Assembly (NCBI RefSeq): GCF_003427025.1
Contig: NZ_QVAI01000024.1
Coordinates: 1 to 64,000 of the forward strand
DNA length: 64,000 nt
Source: Jiangella endophytica
GTDB taxonomy: Bacteria > Actinomycetota > Actinomycetes > Jiangellales > Jiangellaceae
Reading direction: 5' to 3'
The translations under genes were made by a program, and so were the position numbers. How positions within the stretch are numbered: the first letter of the stretch is position 1; every line of letters starts with the position of its first letter. Below, one piece after another: positions 25,757 through 32,588 of this stretch. The notes below the pieces were generated by a model that was given only the letters and a program-made list of their open reading frames with translations, was not told the origin of the DNA and did not search any database.

Positions 25757-26773
25757 ATGCGCAAGTCCACCCTCACCCTCGTGGCCGGCCTGGCCGCGAG
25801 CGGTCTCGTCCTCGCCGGTTGCGGCGACGACGACAGCGGCGGCGGGACCACCGCCGGCGGCTCCGGCGACGGCGGCGGCGCCGACGTGCAGACCATCGGC
25901 GACGTCGACAGCAGCAGCTGCGAGCCCGCCGACGGCGACACCGAGATCCCCGACGCCGCGGGCACCGGCGACGACTCGACGACGCTGACCATCGGCGTCT
26001 TCACCGGCTGGGACGAGAACTACGTCGTCGCCGAGCTGGCCAAGGTCGCCCTCGAGGAGCAGGGCTACACCGTCGAGTTCGAGGAGCTGGAGGCCGGCCC
26101 GGCCTACACCGGCGTCGCCGACGGCGACATCGACATCCTCATGGACGCCTGGCTGCCCAACACGCACGCCTCCTACGTCGAGCAGTTCGGCGACGACCTG
26201 GAGGACGTCGGCTGCTGGTTCGACGAGGGCTTCCTGACCATCGCCGTCAACGCCGACTCCCCGGCGCAGTCGCTCGAGGACCTGGCCGGCGAGGCCGACG
26301 CGTACGGCAACCGGCTGGTCGGCATCGAGCCCGGCGCCGGGCTGACCGCTCAGACCCAGGACGAGGTCATCCCGACCTACGGCCTGGACGACTGGGAATT
26401 CCCGACGTCGTCCTCCCCGGCCATGCTCGCCGAGCTGGACAGCGCGATGAGCTCGGGCGACGACATCGCCGTCACGCTGTGGCACCCGCACTGGGCCTAC
26501 GCGGCGTACGACATCCGCGACCTGGAGGACCCGGAGGGCGCGCTCGGCGACGCGGAGCGGCTCTACAGCCTGGGCCGCCCGGGCTTCCACGAGGAATTCC
26601 CGAACGCCGCGCAGCTGATCCGCAACCTCTACCTCTCCAACGACCAACTGCTGGAGATCGAGGACCTCATGGTCGTGCAGAACAACCGCGAGGACAACGC
26701 CGGCGCCATCACCCAGTGGCTGGACGCGAACCCGGACTTCGTCGAGAACTGGCGGGCCGGCTCGCTGACCTGA
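25757..26773 (+). CDS. Glycine betaine-type substrate-binding lipoprotein
   Basis: 338 residues. Lipoprotein signal with lipobox LAGC, then a Gly/Asp linker and an OpuAC domain: LTIGVFTGWDENYVVAELAK, YTGVADGDIDILMDAWLP, GCWFDEGFLTIAV and LWHPHWAYAAYDI. The Trp residues in GWDEN, MDAWLP and LWHPHW are suited to an aromatic cage for a quaternary amine. The ATG at 25757 follows AGAGGAGA. Third gene of the importer, 63 bases after the permease; a strong hairpin follows the stop. Confidence 0.94.
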   Translation: MRKSTLTLVAGLAASGLVLAGCGDDDSGGGTTAGGSGDGGGADVQTIGDVDSSSCEPADGDTEIPDAAGTGDDSTTLTIGVFTGWDENYVVAELAKVALEEQGYTVEFEELEAGPAYTGVADGDIDILMDAWLPNTHASYVEQFGDDLEDVGCWFDEGFLTIAVNADSPAQSLEDLAGEADAYGNRLVGIEPGAGLTAQTQDEVIPTYGLDDWEFPTSSSPAMLAELDSAMSSGDDIAVTLWHPHWAYAAYDIRDLEDPEGALGDAERLYSLGRPGFHEEFPNAAQLIRNLYLSNDQLLEIEDLMVVQNNREDNAGAITQWLDANPDFVENWRAGSLT

Positions 26774-26788
26774 CCGTCGTTCGTCGTG

Positions 26789-26817
26789 CTGGCGGGGCCG
26801 CGTCGCGGCCCCGCCAG
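26789..26817 (+). terminator. Strong GC hairpin after importer operon
   Basis: Perfect 14-base arms (CTGGCGGGGCCGCG and its complement) separated by one base, so the actual loop takes in a few stem bases; 15 bases after the stop of the binding protein. It separates the importer from the sigma factor gene. Confidence 0.88.
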
Positions 26818-26889
26818 TCGCGTTTGTGTCACACCTTCGGCCTCCCGTCCGTCAGGGCACTGACAGAGCCCGACGGAGGAAAGTGACCG

Positions 26890-27783
26890 ATGACTGAGGA
26901 CGACTGGCTGGCACGGCAGTTCGAGGACCACCGCACGCATCTACGCGCCGTGGCCTACCGGATGCTCGGGTCGAGAAGCGAGGCCGACGACGCCGTTCAG
27001 GAGTCGTGGCTGCGCGTGGCCCGAACCGGCACCGCCGGCGTCGACAACCTCGGCGGCTGGCTGACCACCGTCGTCGCGCGGATCTGCCTGGACATGCTGC
27101 GGTCGCGGACGGCGCGCCGCGAACACCCGCTGATGACCGAGCCGCCGGTCGACGGGACCGATCCGGAGCGCGAGGCGCTGCTCGCCGACGCCGTCGGCCC
27201 GGCGCTGCTGGTGGTGCTGGACACGCTGGCGCCGGCCGAGCGGCTGGCGTTCGTCCTGCACGATCTGTTCGCCGTCCCGTTCGACGAGATCGCACCGCTG
27301 GTCGGCCGGTCGTCCGTCGCCACCCGGCAGCTGGCCAGCCGGGCCCGGCGACGGGTGCATGGGGCACAGTCGCACCGGCTCGGCACGGACGACCTCCGGC
27401 GGCAGCGCGTCGTCGTCGACGCCTTCACGGCGGCGTCGCGGCTGGGTGACTTCGGCGCGTTGCTCGCGGTCCTGGACCCGGCGGTCGTGATGCGGGCGGA
27501 CGACGTCGCCGTCGACCTCTCCCTCGCCGCCCGGGCCCGCGGCGCGACCCCGCTGAGCAGCGTGATGCACGGACCACAGGCCGTCGCGGACGTCTTCCTC
27601 CAGCGAGCGCGGCACACCCGGCGCGCGTTGATCGACGGCGCCCCCGGCCTGGTCTGGATGGCGTGCGGTCGCCTGGGCGGGGCGTGCCCGTTCACCGTCG
27701 CCGGCGACCGGGTGGTCGAGATCGAGATCGTCATGGACCCGGACCGGATCGGCGCGTTCGACATCGAACTGCTCGACGACTGA
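26890..27783 (+). CDS. ECF sigma factor with SnoaL-like tail (SigJ/ECF41 type)
   Basis: 297 residues. Region 2 (HLRAVAYRMLGSRSEADDAV then ESWLRVAR) and region 4 (LAPAERLAFVLHDLFAVPFDEI then RSSVATRQLASRARRRV) are followed by a C-terminal SnoaL-like domain of about 110 residues ending in VVEIEIVMDPDRIGAFDI. ECF41 factors use that tail as a built-in regulator. The usual DGGGK motif is not seen (the region reads VMRADDVAVDLSLAAR), and the NPDKL motif appears as DPDRI. Only 21 bases separate it from the synthetase-domain gene, so the sigma factor may be co-transcribed with that three-gene unit. Confidence 0.9.
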   Translation: MTEDDWLARQFEDHRTHLRAVAYRMLGSRSEADDAVQESWLRVARTGTAGVDNLGGWLTTVVARICLDMLRSRTARREHPLMTEPPVDGTDPEREALLADAVGPALLVVLDTLAPAERLAFVLHDLFAVPFDEIAPLVGRSSVATRQLASRARRRVHGAQSHRLGTDDLRRQRVVVDAFTAASRLGDFGALLAVLDPAVVMRADDVAVDLSLAARARGATPLSSVMHGPQAVADVFLQRARHTRRALIDGAPGLVWMACGRLGGACPFTVAGDRVVEIEIVMDPDRIGAFDIELLDD

Positions 27784-27804
27784 CGTCGTGAGACGCTGGG
27801 TCGC

Positions 27805-29097
27805 ATGCCGCGCGGCGAGGGCGACAGCGAGCGACCCATCGCCGACGGCGCCGAAGGACTACGCGAACTGCACGAGCGCGAGCTCCCGGCGGCCGTCGGC
27901 GACGTCGCCGAGCACGTCCGCGCCGAACTGGCGCGGGTGCGCGCCCTGGCCGAACGGGCCCGCCGTCACGTCGACGCGGGTCTGCTGACGGCCCTCGACG
28001 GCGCGCACCGGCGGCTGCCCGACGACGTCCACCGGCTCGGCACCGAGGTCTCCGCCGTGGTCGCGTCGGTCGCCCGCGAACTGGACGCGCTGCGCCGGCC
28101 GGCCACCGGCGCCGCCGCGTCGGCGCCGGCCGCGACCCGTCCGGCAGACGACACCACCGCGGCCGTGACGTCCGCCCTGTCCGGGCCGCACGCCGACGTC
28201 GCGGCCGTGGTCACGCGGCTGCTGGCCGACGTCGACTACCCGCTGGACCTCACCCGCGCGCTCCGCGACCCGCGGCTGCGCGCCCGCACGCTGGCCGTTC
28301 TCGCCGAGCTCGCCGACGGCCGCGCGCTGGGCGACCGGAGCCTCGACGAGCACCTCGCCGCGCGTCCCGGCCGCGGCCCGCTGTTCGATCCGGTGCCGGA
28401 CGAGGCGCTGACCACGGCGGACGGCCGGTCACGCAAGGCGCTGTTCGTCGCCGCGGCGACGCGGCTGGACCCTGCCCGCGACGTCGGCGCCGACCCCACG
28501 CCGCAGCAGCGGAGCCGGCTCGACGACTACGTCCGGCGCCTGGTCGAGGACGTCATGCCGTACGTGCGGGCCGAGTTGGAGGCGCTGACCGCGGCCTACC
28601 CGGACGCCGCCGTGAGCGCCCGGGTCAAGACGGCGCACGGCCTCGTCGACAAGGTCGGGCGGATGTCCGCCGGCGGCGAGAACCGCTCGGCCCGCCCCGG
28701 CTACCGCGTCGGCGACATCCTCGACGCCGTGGGCGCGCGCATCACCGTCGGCGACACCGCCGAGCTGGCCGCGCTCACCGCGGCCGTCGTCGAGCGCTAC
28801 GGCGTCGGCGACGGCGGACGGGTGCTGGACTGGGAGAGCCGCTACACCGATCCGAAGCCGCACAACCCGGCCTACCGCGTGGTGCCGTTCATCATCGGCG
28901 TGCGCGTCGGCGGGCTGCCCTACCCGTTCGAACTACAGTTGATCACGCAACGGGCCTCCGTCGCCGCCGACCTCGAGCACAACACCGTCTACAAGCCGCT
29001 CGTGGCCGTCACCGACCGGGAACGCGACCGGGTCCGCCGCATGCAGGCCGAGGCGGCCGCCCTCGACCACGACGAGACCAGGAGCGACGCACGGTGA
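27805..29097 (+). CDS. RelA/SpoT synthetase-domain protein with helical N-terminal region
   Basis: 430 residues. About 1-240 is Ala/Arg/Leu-rich and helical with no recognised domain. Residues 268-400 resemble a RelA/SpoT nucleotidyltransferase: ARVKTAHGLVDKVGRM (Arg273, Lys275), GDILDAVGARITV (Asp307 at the Mg position), DPKPHNPAYRVVPFII (Tyr357), YPFELQLITQ (Glu376, Gln378), ADLEHNTVYKP (391-398). The usual G-Y-x-S-x-H is replaced by A-Y-R-V-V-P, so acceptor or activity may differ from ppGpp synthesis. The stop overlaps the GTG of the next gene (GTGA). Together with the downstream HD hydrolase it looks like a split RSH or toxSAS-type toxin-antitoxin set. The ribosome binding site is weak. 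Confidence 0.78.
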   Translation: MPRGEGDSERPIADGAEGLRELHERELPAAVGDVAEHVRAELARVRALAERARRHVDAGLLTALDGAHRRLPDDVHRLGTEVSAVVASVARELDALRRPATGAAASAPAATRPADDTTAAVTSALSGPHADVAAVVTRLLADVDYPLDLTRALRDPRLRARTLAVLAELADGRALGDRSLDEHLAARPGRGPLFDPVPDEALTTADGRSRKALFVAAATRLDPARDVGADPTPQQRSRLDDYVRRLVEDVMPYVRAELEALTAAYPDAAVSARVKTAHGLVDKVGRMSAGGENRSARPGYRVGDILDAVGARITVGDTAELAALTAAVVERYGVGDGGRVLDWESRYTDPKPHNPAYRVVPFIIGVRVGGLPYPFELQLITQRASVAADLEHNTVYKPLVAVTDRERDRVRRMQAEAAALDHDETRSDAR

Positions 29098-29357
29098 CCG
29101 ACACGAACCATGCATGGGTGTGGATCGGGTACGTGACCACGACCGACGGCGAGGTCACCGGGGCCTTCGTCATCGACGAGCGCCGCTATCCCGACGCCGG
29201 CGCCGCCCAGGCCGCCCTCAACGCCGCCGCCGAGGAGCTGCGCCGTCGCGGCATTCCGCACGAGCTGCAGCACGTGCGGATCCGCCGCGACGCACCGGCC
29301 GAGCCGCTGCCGACCTGGGCCGAGTACCGCGCGACCCTGCCGGCGGGTGACGCGTGA
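29094..29357 (+). CDS. 87-residue protein between synthetase and hydrolase genes
   Basis: 87 residues, no signal or membrane segment, no family recognised. It starts VWIGYVTTTDGEVTGAFVID, has a helix DAGAAQAALNAAAEELRRRG, then ELQHVRIRRDAP, giving a beta-alpha-beta impression. GTGA overlaps join it to both flanking genes, so it is made in step with both. Adapter, antitoxin or regulatory subunit of the synthetase are all possible; nothing in the sequence decides. Confidence 0.8.
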   Translation: MTDTNHAWVWIGYVTTTDGEVTGAFVIDERRYPDAGAAQAALNAAAEELRRRGIPHELQHVRIRRDAPAEPLPTWAEYRATLPAGDA

Positions 29358-29959
29358 GAACGTTCGACTCCTGGACGACCTGGGACGACGCCCGCGCGGC
29401 ACTGACCGGACGACTGCCCGGCCCGGACCTCGACCGGCTGGCCGCCGCCTACGCGTTCGCCGCCGAACGGCACGCCGGGCAGACCCGGCCGGCCGGCGAG
29501 CCGTACACCCGGCACCTCCTGGAGGTGGCCGAGATCCTCGCGACCGCGCTCGACGTCACCGACACCGACCTGATCGCCGCCGCGCTCCTCCACGACGTCG
29601 TCGAGGACACCCCGGCCACCCTCGCCGACGTCGCCGAACGGTTCGGGCCGCGGGTCGCCGCGCTGGTCGCCGACGTCACCAAGCCGCCGCCCGCGCCGGG
29701 CGAGGACGGCGCCACCGTCCGGCTGCGCTACCTCGAGCACCTGGGCGGACTGCCGCCCGACACGCTGCGGCTCAAGCTGGCCGACCGGTACAGCAACGTG
29801 CAGCGCCTGCACACCCATCCGCGGCCGGAGAAGCAGCGCACCTACTACGCCGAGACCCGCCGCCACCTCGTCCCGCTCGCCACCGTCGACCCGCGGCTGG
29901 CCGCCCTCTTCGCCGAGTGGGAGCGCGTCTACGCGCACCTCGCCGCCGATCCCGCCTGA
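29354..29959 (+). CDS. HD-domain alarmone hydrolase (SpoT/MESH1-like)
   Basis: 201 residues. The (p)ppGpp hydrolase fold with every expected catalytic residue: Arg45 in AGQTRPAGEPYTRH, His54, His80-Asp81 and Glu84-Asp85 in LLHDVVEDT, Asp144 and Asn148 in KLADRYSNVQRL. Length and layout match small alarmone hydrolases. It would remove the 3'-pyrophosphate from ppGpp/pppGpp or from whatever its partner modifies. GTG overlaps the stop of the 87-residue gene. As the last gene of the unit it is the obvious antidote to the synthetase-domain protein. Confidence 0.92.
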   Translation: MRTFDSWTTWDDARAALTGRLPGPDLDRLAAAYAFAAERHAGQTRPAGEPYTRHLLEVAEILATALDVTDTDLIAAALLHDVVEDTPATLADVAERFGPRVAALVADVTKPPPAPGEDGATVRLRYLEHLGGLPPDTLRLKLADRYSNVQRLHTHPRPEKQRTYYAETRRHLVPLATVDPRLAALFAEWERVYAHLAADPA

Positions 29960-29963
29960 GGCG

Positions 29964-30440
29964 TCAGCCCTCGTCGAGTTCGTGTGCCACCCAGCCCGCG
30001 GACTCGGGCCGTACCGTCGCGTCACCGACCAGCGCGGCCAGCCGGGCCTCGAACTCGGCGAACTCCCGCGCGCCGAGCCGGTGCTGCCAGGCCTGACGCA
30101 GCTCGTCGAAGATCGCCTCGCCCTCGCGCATGACCTCCCAGCCGAGAGCGGTGACGGTGATCCGCTTGCGCCGCCCGTCGTCCGGGTCGGGGCCGCGCTC
30201 CACGTAACCGCGCTCGAACAGCACGGCGATGGTCTTGGCGGCGGCCTGCTTCGACACCGACAGCCGCCGGCCCAGCTCCGAGGCGTTGTCGGCGCCGGCC
30301 GCGATGGCACGCATGGCGAAGTCGTGGACCGGGCGCACACCGTGGTGGCCGCGGGCGCTCAGCTCGGCGATCGCACCGTCGACGAGTGAGCGGTACCCGC
30401 CCAGGAGCAGGAGCGCCAACTCGGCGCCGGAACGCGACAT
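29964..30440 (-). CDS. MarR family transcriptional regulator
   Basis: 158 residues. The HTH is NASELGRRLSVSKQAAAKTI and the wing DPDDGRRKRITVTALG, both classical. It converges on the hydrolase gene (4 bases between stops) and diverges from the epoxide-hydrolase-like gene, with a large double palindrome between. It most likely represses itself and that hydrolase. Confidence 0.93.
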   Translation of the reverse strand: MSRSGAELALLLLGGYRSLVDGAIAELSARGHHGVRPVHDFAMRAIAAGADNASELGRRLSVSKQAAAKTIAVLFERGYVERGPDPDDGRRKRITVTALGWEVMREGEAIFDELRQAWQHRLGAREFAEFEARLAALVGDATVRPESAGWVAHELDEG

Positions 30441-30458
30441 GAGCCCACCCTAGACATG

Positions 30459-30500
30459 GACAACCATGTTGTCTATCGTCGGATAGACAACATGGTTGTC
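30459..30500. promoter_or_regulatory. Paired MarR operators
   Basis: Two 15-base near-palindromes, GACAACCATGTTGTC and its mirror, sit inside perfect 19-base inverted arms (30459-30477 and 30482-30500) around GTCG. They lie between the divergent MarR and hydrolase starts. The GACAAC-N-GTTGTC consensus is the same as at 12811-12845. Confidence 0.88.
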
Positions 30501-30519
30501 TACCTTCAGGAGTGGACCG

Positions 30520-31413
30520 ATGTCCGTCACCCACCACACCGCCGATGTGAACGGCACGCGGCTGCACTACGTCAGCGCCGGCGCGTCCGGCAGCCCGATC
30601 CTGCTCGTGCACGGTTTCCCCGAGACCTGGTGGGCGTTCCACCGGCTCATCCCGCGCCTGGCCGCCACGCACCGCGTCTTCGCCGCCGACCTGCGTGGCT
30701 TCGGCGACTCCAGCGCCGCCGACGACGCCTATGACAGCGCGACGGCGGCCGGCGACCTGCACGGCCTCATCGAGCATCTCGGCGTCGGACCGGTGCACGT
30801 GACCGGGCAGGACATCGCCGGCGGCGCCGTCTACCGTCTGGTCACCGGCCACCCGGATGACGTGCTGAGCCTCACCGCGATCGAGTTGGGGCTCGCCGGG
30901 TTCGGCCTCGAAGCACTCGCCGACGTCACCCGCGGCGGTTCCTGGCACATCGGAGTCCTGGCCGCGCCCGGCGCCCCCGAGCTGCTGCTGGCCGGCCGGG
31001 AGCGGGCGTTCCTCGGCGAGTGGGCCTTCCCCGGTCTGACCGCCGTGCGGGGTGCGATCACCGATGCCGACGTCGACGAGTTCACCCGCAGCTACGCGCG
31101 GCCGGACGGCTGGCGCGGAGCGGCCGGCCTCTACCGGTCGATGCTCGCCGAGGGCGAGGAGTTCCGGGCGCTGGCCCAGGCCCACCCGGTGACGGCGCCT
31201 GTACTCGCCGTCGGCGCCGGCGGCGGCTCGTTCACGGCCGACACCATGCGGCAGCTCACCCGCGACGACATCGCGACCGCCCAGCTCGACGGCGTCGGCC
31301 ACTACGCCGCCCTCGAAGCACCGGCCGCGCTGGCCTCGGTCCTGCTCGACTTCCTGGCCTCCGTCGACACCGGAAAACACGTTGTCGCCCGATCGGCGGG
31401 ACTGCTTGGGTGA
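30520..31413 (+). CDS. Alpha/beta hydrolase, epoxide hydrolase-like
   Basis: 297 residues. HGFPETWWAFH carries the HG-x-P oxyanion motif; the nucleophile elbow reads VTGQDIAGG with Asp rather than Ser, as in epoxide hydrolases and haloalkane dehalogenases; the C-terminal His lies in LDGVGHYAALEAP. A cap domain of about 70 residues fits between. ATG after CAGGAGTGG. It sits 20 bases downstream of the MarR operators and is probably induced when the repressor senses a reactive lipophilic compound. Confidence 0.9.
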   Translation: MSVTHHTADVNGTRLHYVSAGASGSPILLVHGFPETWWAFHRLIPRLAATHRVFAADLRGFGDSSAADDAYDSATAAGDLHGLIEHLGVGPVHVTGQDIAGGAVYRLVTGHPDDVLSLTAIELGLAGFGLEALADVTRGGSWHIGVLAAPGAPELLLAGRERAFLGEWAFPGLTAVRGAITDADVDEFTRSYARPDGWRGAAGLYRSMLAEGEEFRALAQAHPVTAPVLAVGAGGGSFTADTMRQLTRDDIATAQLDGVGHYAALEAPAALASVLLDFLASVDTGKHVVARSAGLLG

Positions 31414-31443
31414 CCGGACACCCTTCGACGAACGGAGTGCCGC

Positions 31444-31986
31444 TTGCTCACCGGCGATCTCGTACGGCTGCGACCCATGGAACCCTCCGACGCGGCGGCA
31501 CACCACCGCTGGAACCACGACCCCGACGTCATGCGGTGGTTCGCCCACAGCTACCCGGTCAGCGCCGAACGGTTCGCCGACGAGTACGCCGAGCGGCCGA
31601 AGAACTCCTACGAGCGCGTCGTCCTCGGCATCGAGACCGTGGTCGACGGCCGCCTCATCGGTCTGGTGGCGCTCAGCGGCGCCGAGCCCGAGACCGGCGG
31701 CGCCGAGCTCGACATCTACATCGGCGAGACGGACTGCTGGGGCCACGGCTACGGCACCGAGGCCACCCGCCTCATCTGCCGCTACGGCTTCGCGGCCATG
31801 CGGCTGCACCGCATCCAGCTGTGGGTGGCCGACGCCAACGCCTCGGCCATCCGCGTCTACCGGAAGCTCGGCTTCGTCGAGGAGGGCCGGGCCCGCGACA
31901 CCCTGCGCCACGACGGCCGCTGGCACGACATGGTGCTCATGAGCCTCCTGGAGGGCGAGCTCCAGGACGAGGACGGGATGTCGTAG
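31444..31986 (+). CDS. RimJ/RimL-type GNAT N-acetyltransferase
   Basis: 180 residues. LVRLRPMEPSDAAAHHRWNH at the start, the acetyl-CoA region ETDCWGHGYGTEATRLICRY, and NASAIRVYRKLGFVEEGRAR near the end are textbook for the RimJ/RimL (Acetyltransf_3) branch. The annotated start is a TTG 30 bases after the hydrolase stop; the next in-frame ATG (31477) would cut the first strand. Substrate unknown; could be an N-terminal or aminoglycoside acetylase. Confidence 0.88.
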   Translation: MLTGDLVRLRPMEPSDAAAHHRWNHDPDVMRWFAHSYPVSAERFADEYAERPKNSYERVVLGIETVVDGRLIGLVALSGAEPETGGAELDIYIGETDCWGHGYGTEATRLICRYGFAAMRLHRIQLWVADANASAIRVYRKLGFVEEGRARDTLRHDGRWHDMVLMSLLEGELQDEDGMS

Positions 31987-32588
31987 GCGACGACGACATC
32001 GCGGCCGGCGGTCGAGCTGGTGAGCCGCGACGATGGTGTCGTCGCCGAGCTTCCAGGCGAACGCGTCGCGGACGGCAGAGGGCAGACGGCGCGCTTCGAG
32101 CGACGCGGGCGACTAGCACAGCGCCGTCGGCATTGGCTGCGAACGTGGAGCGGTGGAGATGTTCTCGTAGTCGGCCGCGAACCCATGGCCCCAGTGGCTC
32201 CACACCTGGCACCCCCTTGACGAGTGACTCTCGCGGTCGTGGGCGATGACGGAGCGTCCGTTCAGCGCGCTGGTCTTTCAGGTGTGGAAACGGCGTGGCT
32301 GGTCTTGGCAGAGCCGGCCATGTCCTTGGCAAGGCCCACCGTCGCCCGGCTGTCCGACTCGTCCGGGTTTGCGGGGCCGTGAGCCTTGCCAAGGCGACCG
32401 GTCCGAATGAGGCCGGCACACGTGAGGCGTGGCTATGAGGCGTTCTGGTGTTGTATGCGATCGTTGATGATCATCGTTGTCCACAAGCACACTGCCGGCT
32501 CCACCACCGACAATCGGGCTCTCCGGTCAGAACATCTAGCCGCCGACCGAGCCCGGCCGCCGCTGTGCCGCGGCGACCGGGTGGCGGG
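31987..32588. other. 600-base gene-free stretch
   Basis: No intact gene. It contains the possible relic above, a 12-base inverted repeat CCTTGGCAAGGC / GCCTTGCCAAGG (32324-32335 and 32383-32394), and one half of the TGATCATCAAC repeat near 32463. Coding character is low. Confidence 0.5.
31999..32210 (-). pseudogene. Possible gene relic with internal stop
   Basis: One minus-strand frame reads VWSHWGHGFAADYENISTAP ... PTALC, a TAG stop, then LEARRLPSAVRDAFAWKLGD and DTIVAAHQLDRR, with a protein-like composition on both sides of the stop. No family is recognised and there are no clear ends. It may be a decayed gene or chance. Confidence 0.3.

Noticed and set aside
24383-26647. 754-residue minus-strand frame
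   Set aside because: Antisense to the betaine importer genes; no recognisable motif, His/Arg/Gly-rich shadow text.
32463-32473. Third full copy of the TGATCATCAAC palindrome
   Set aside because: Only one arm is present; no partner arm within 200 bases.
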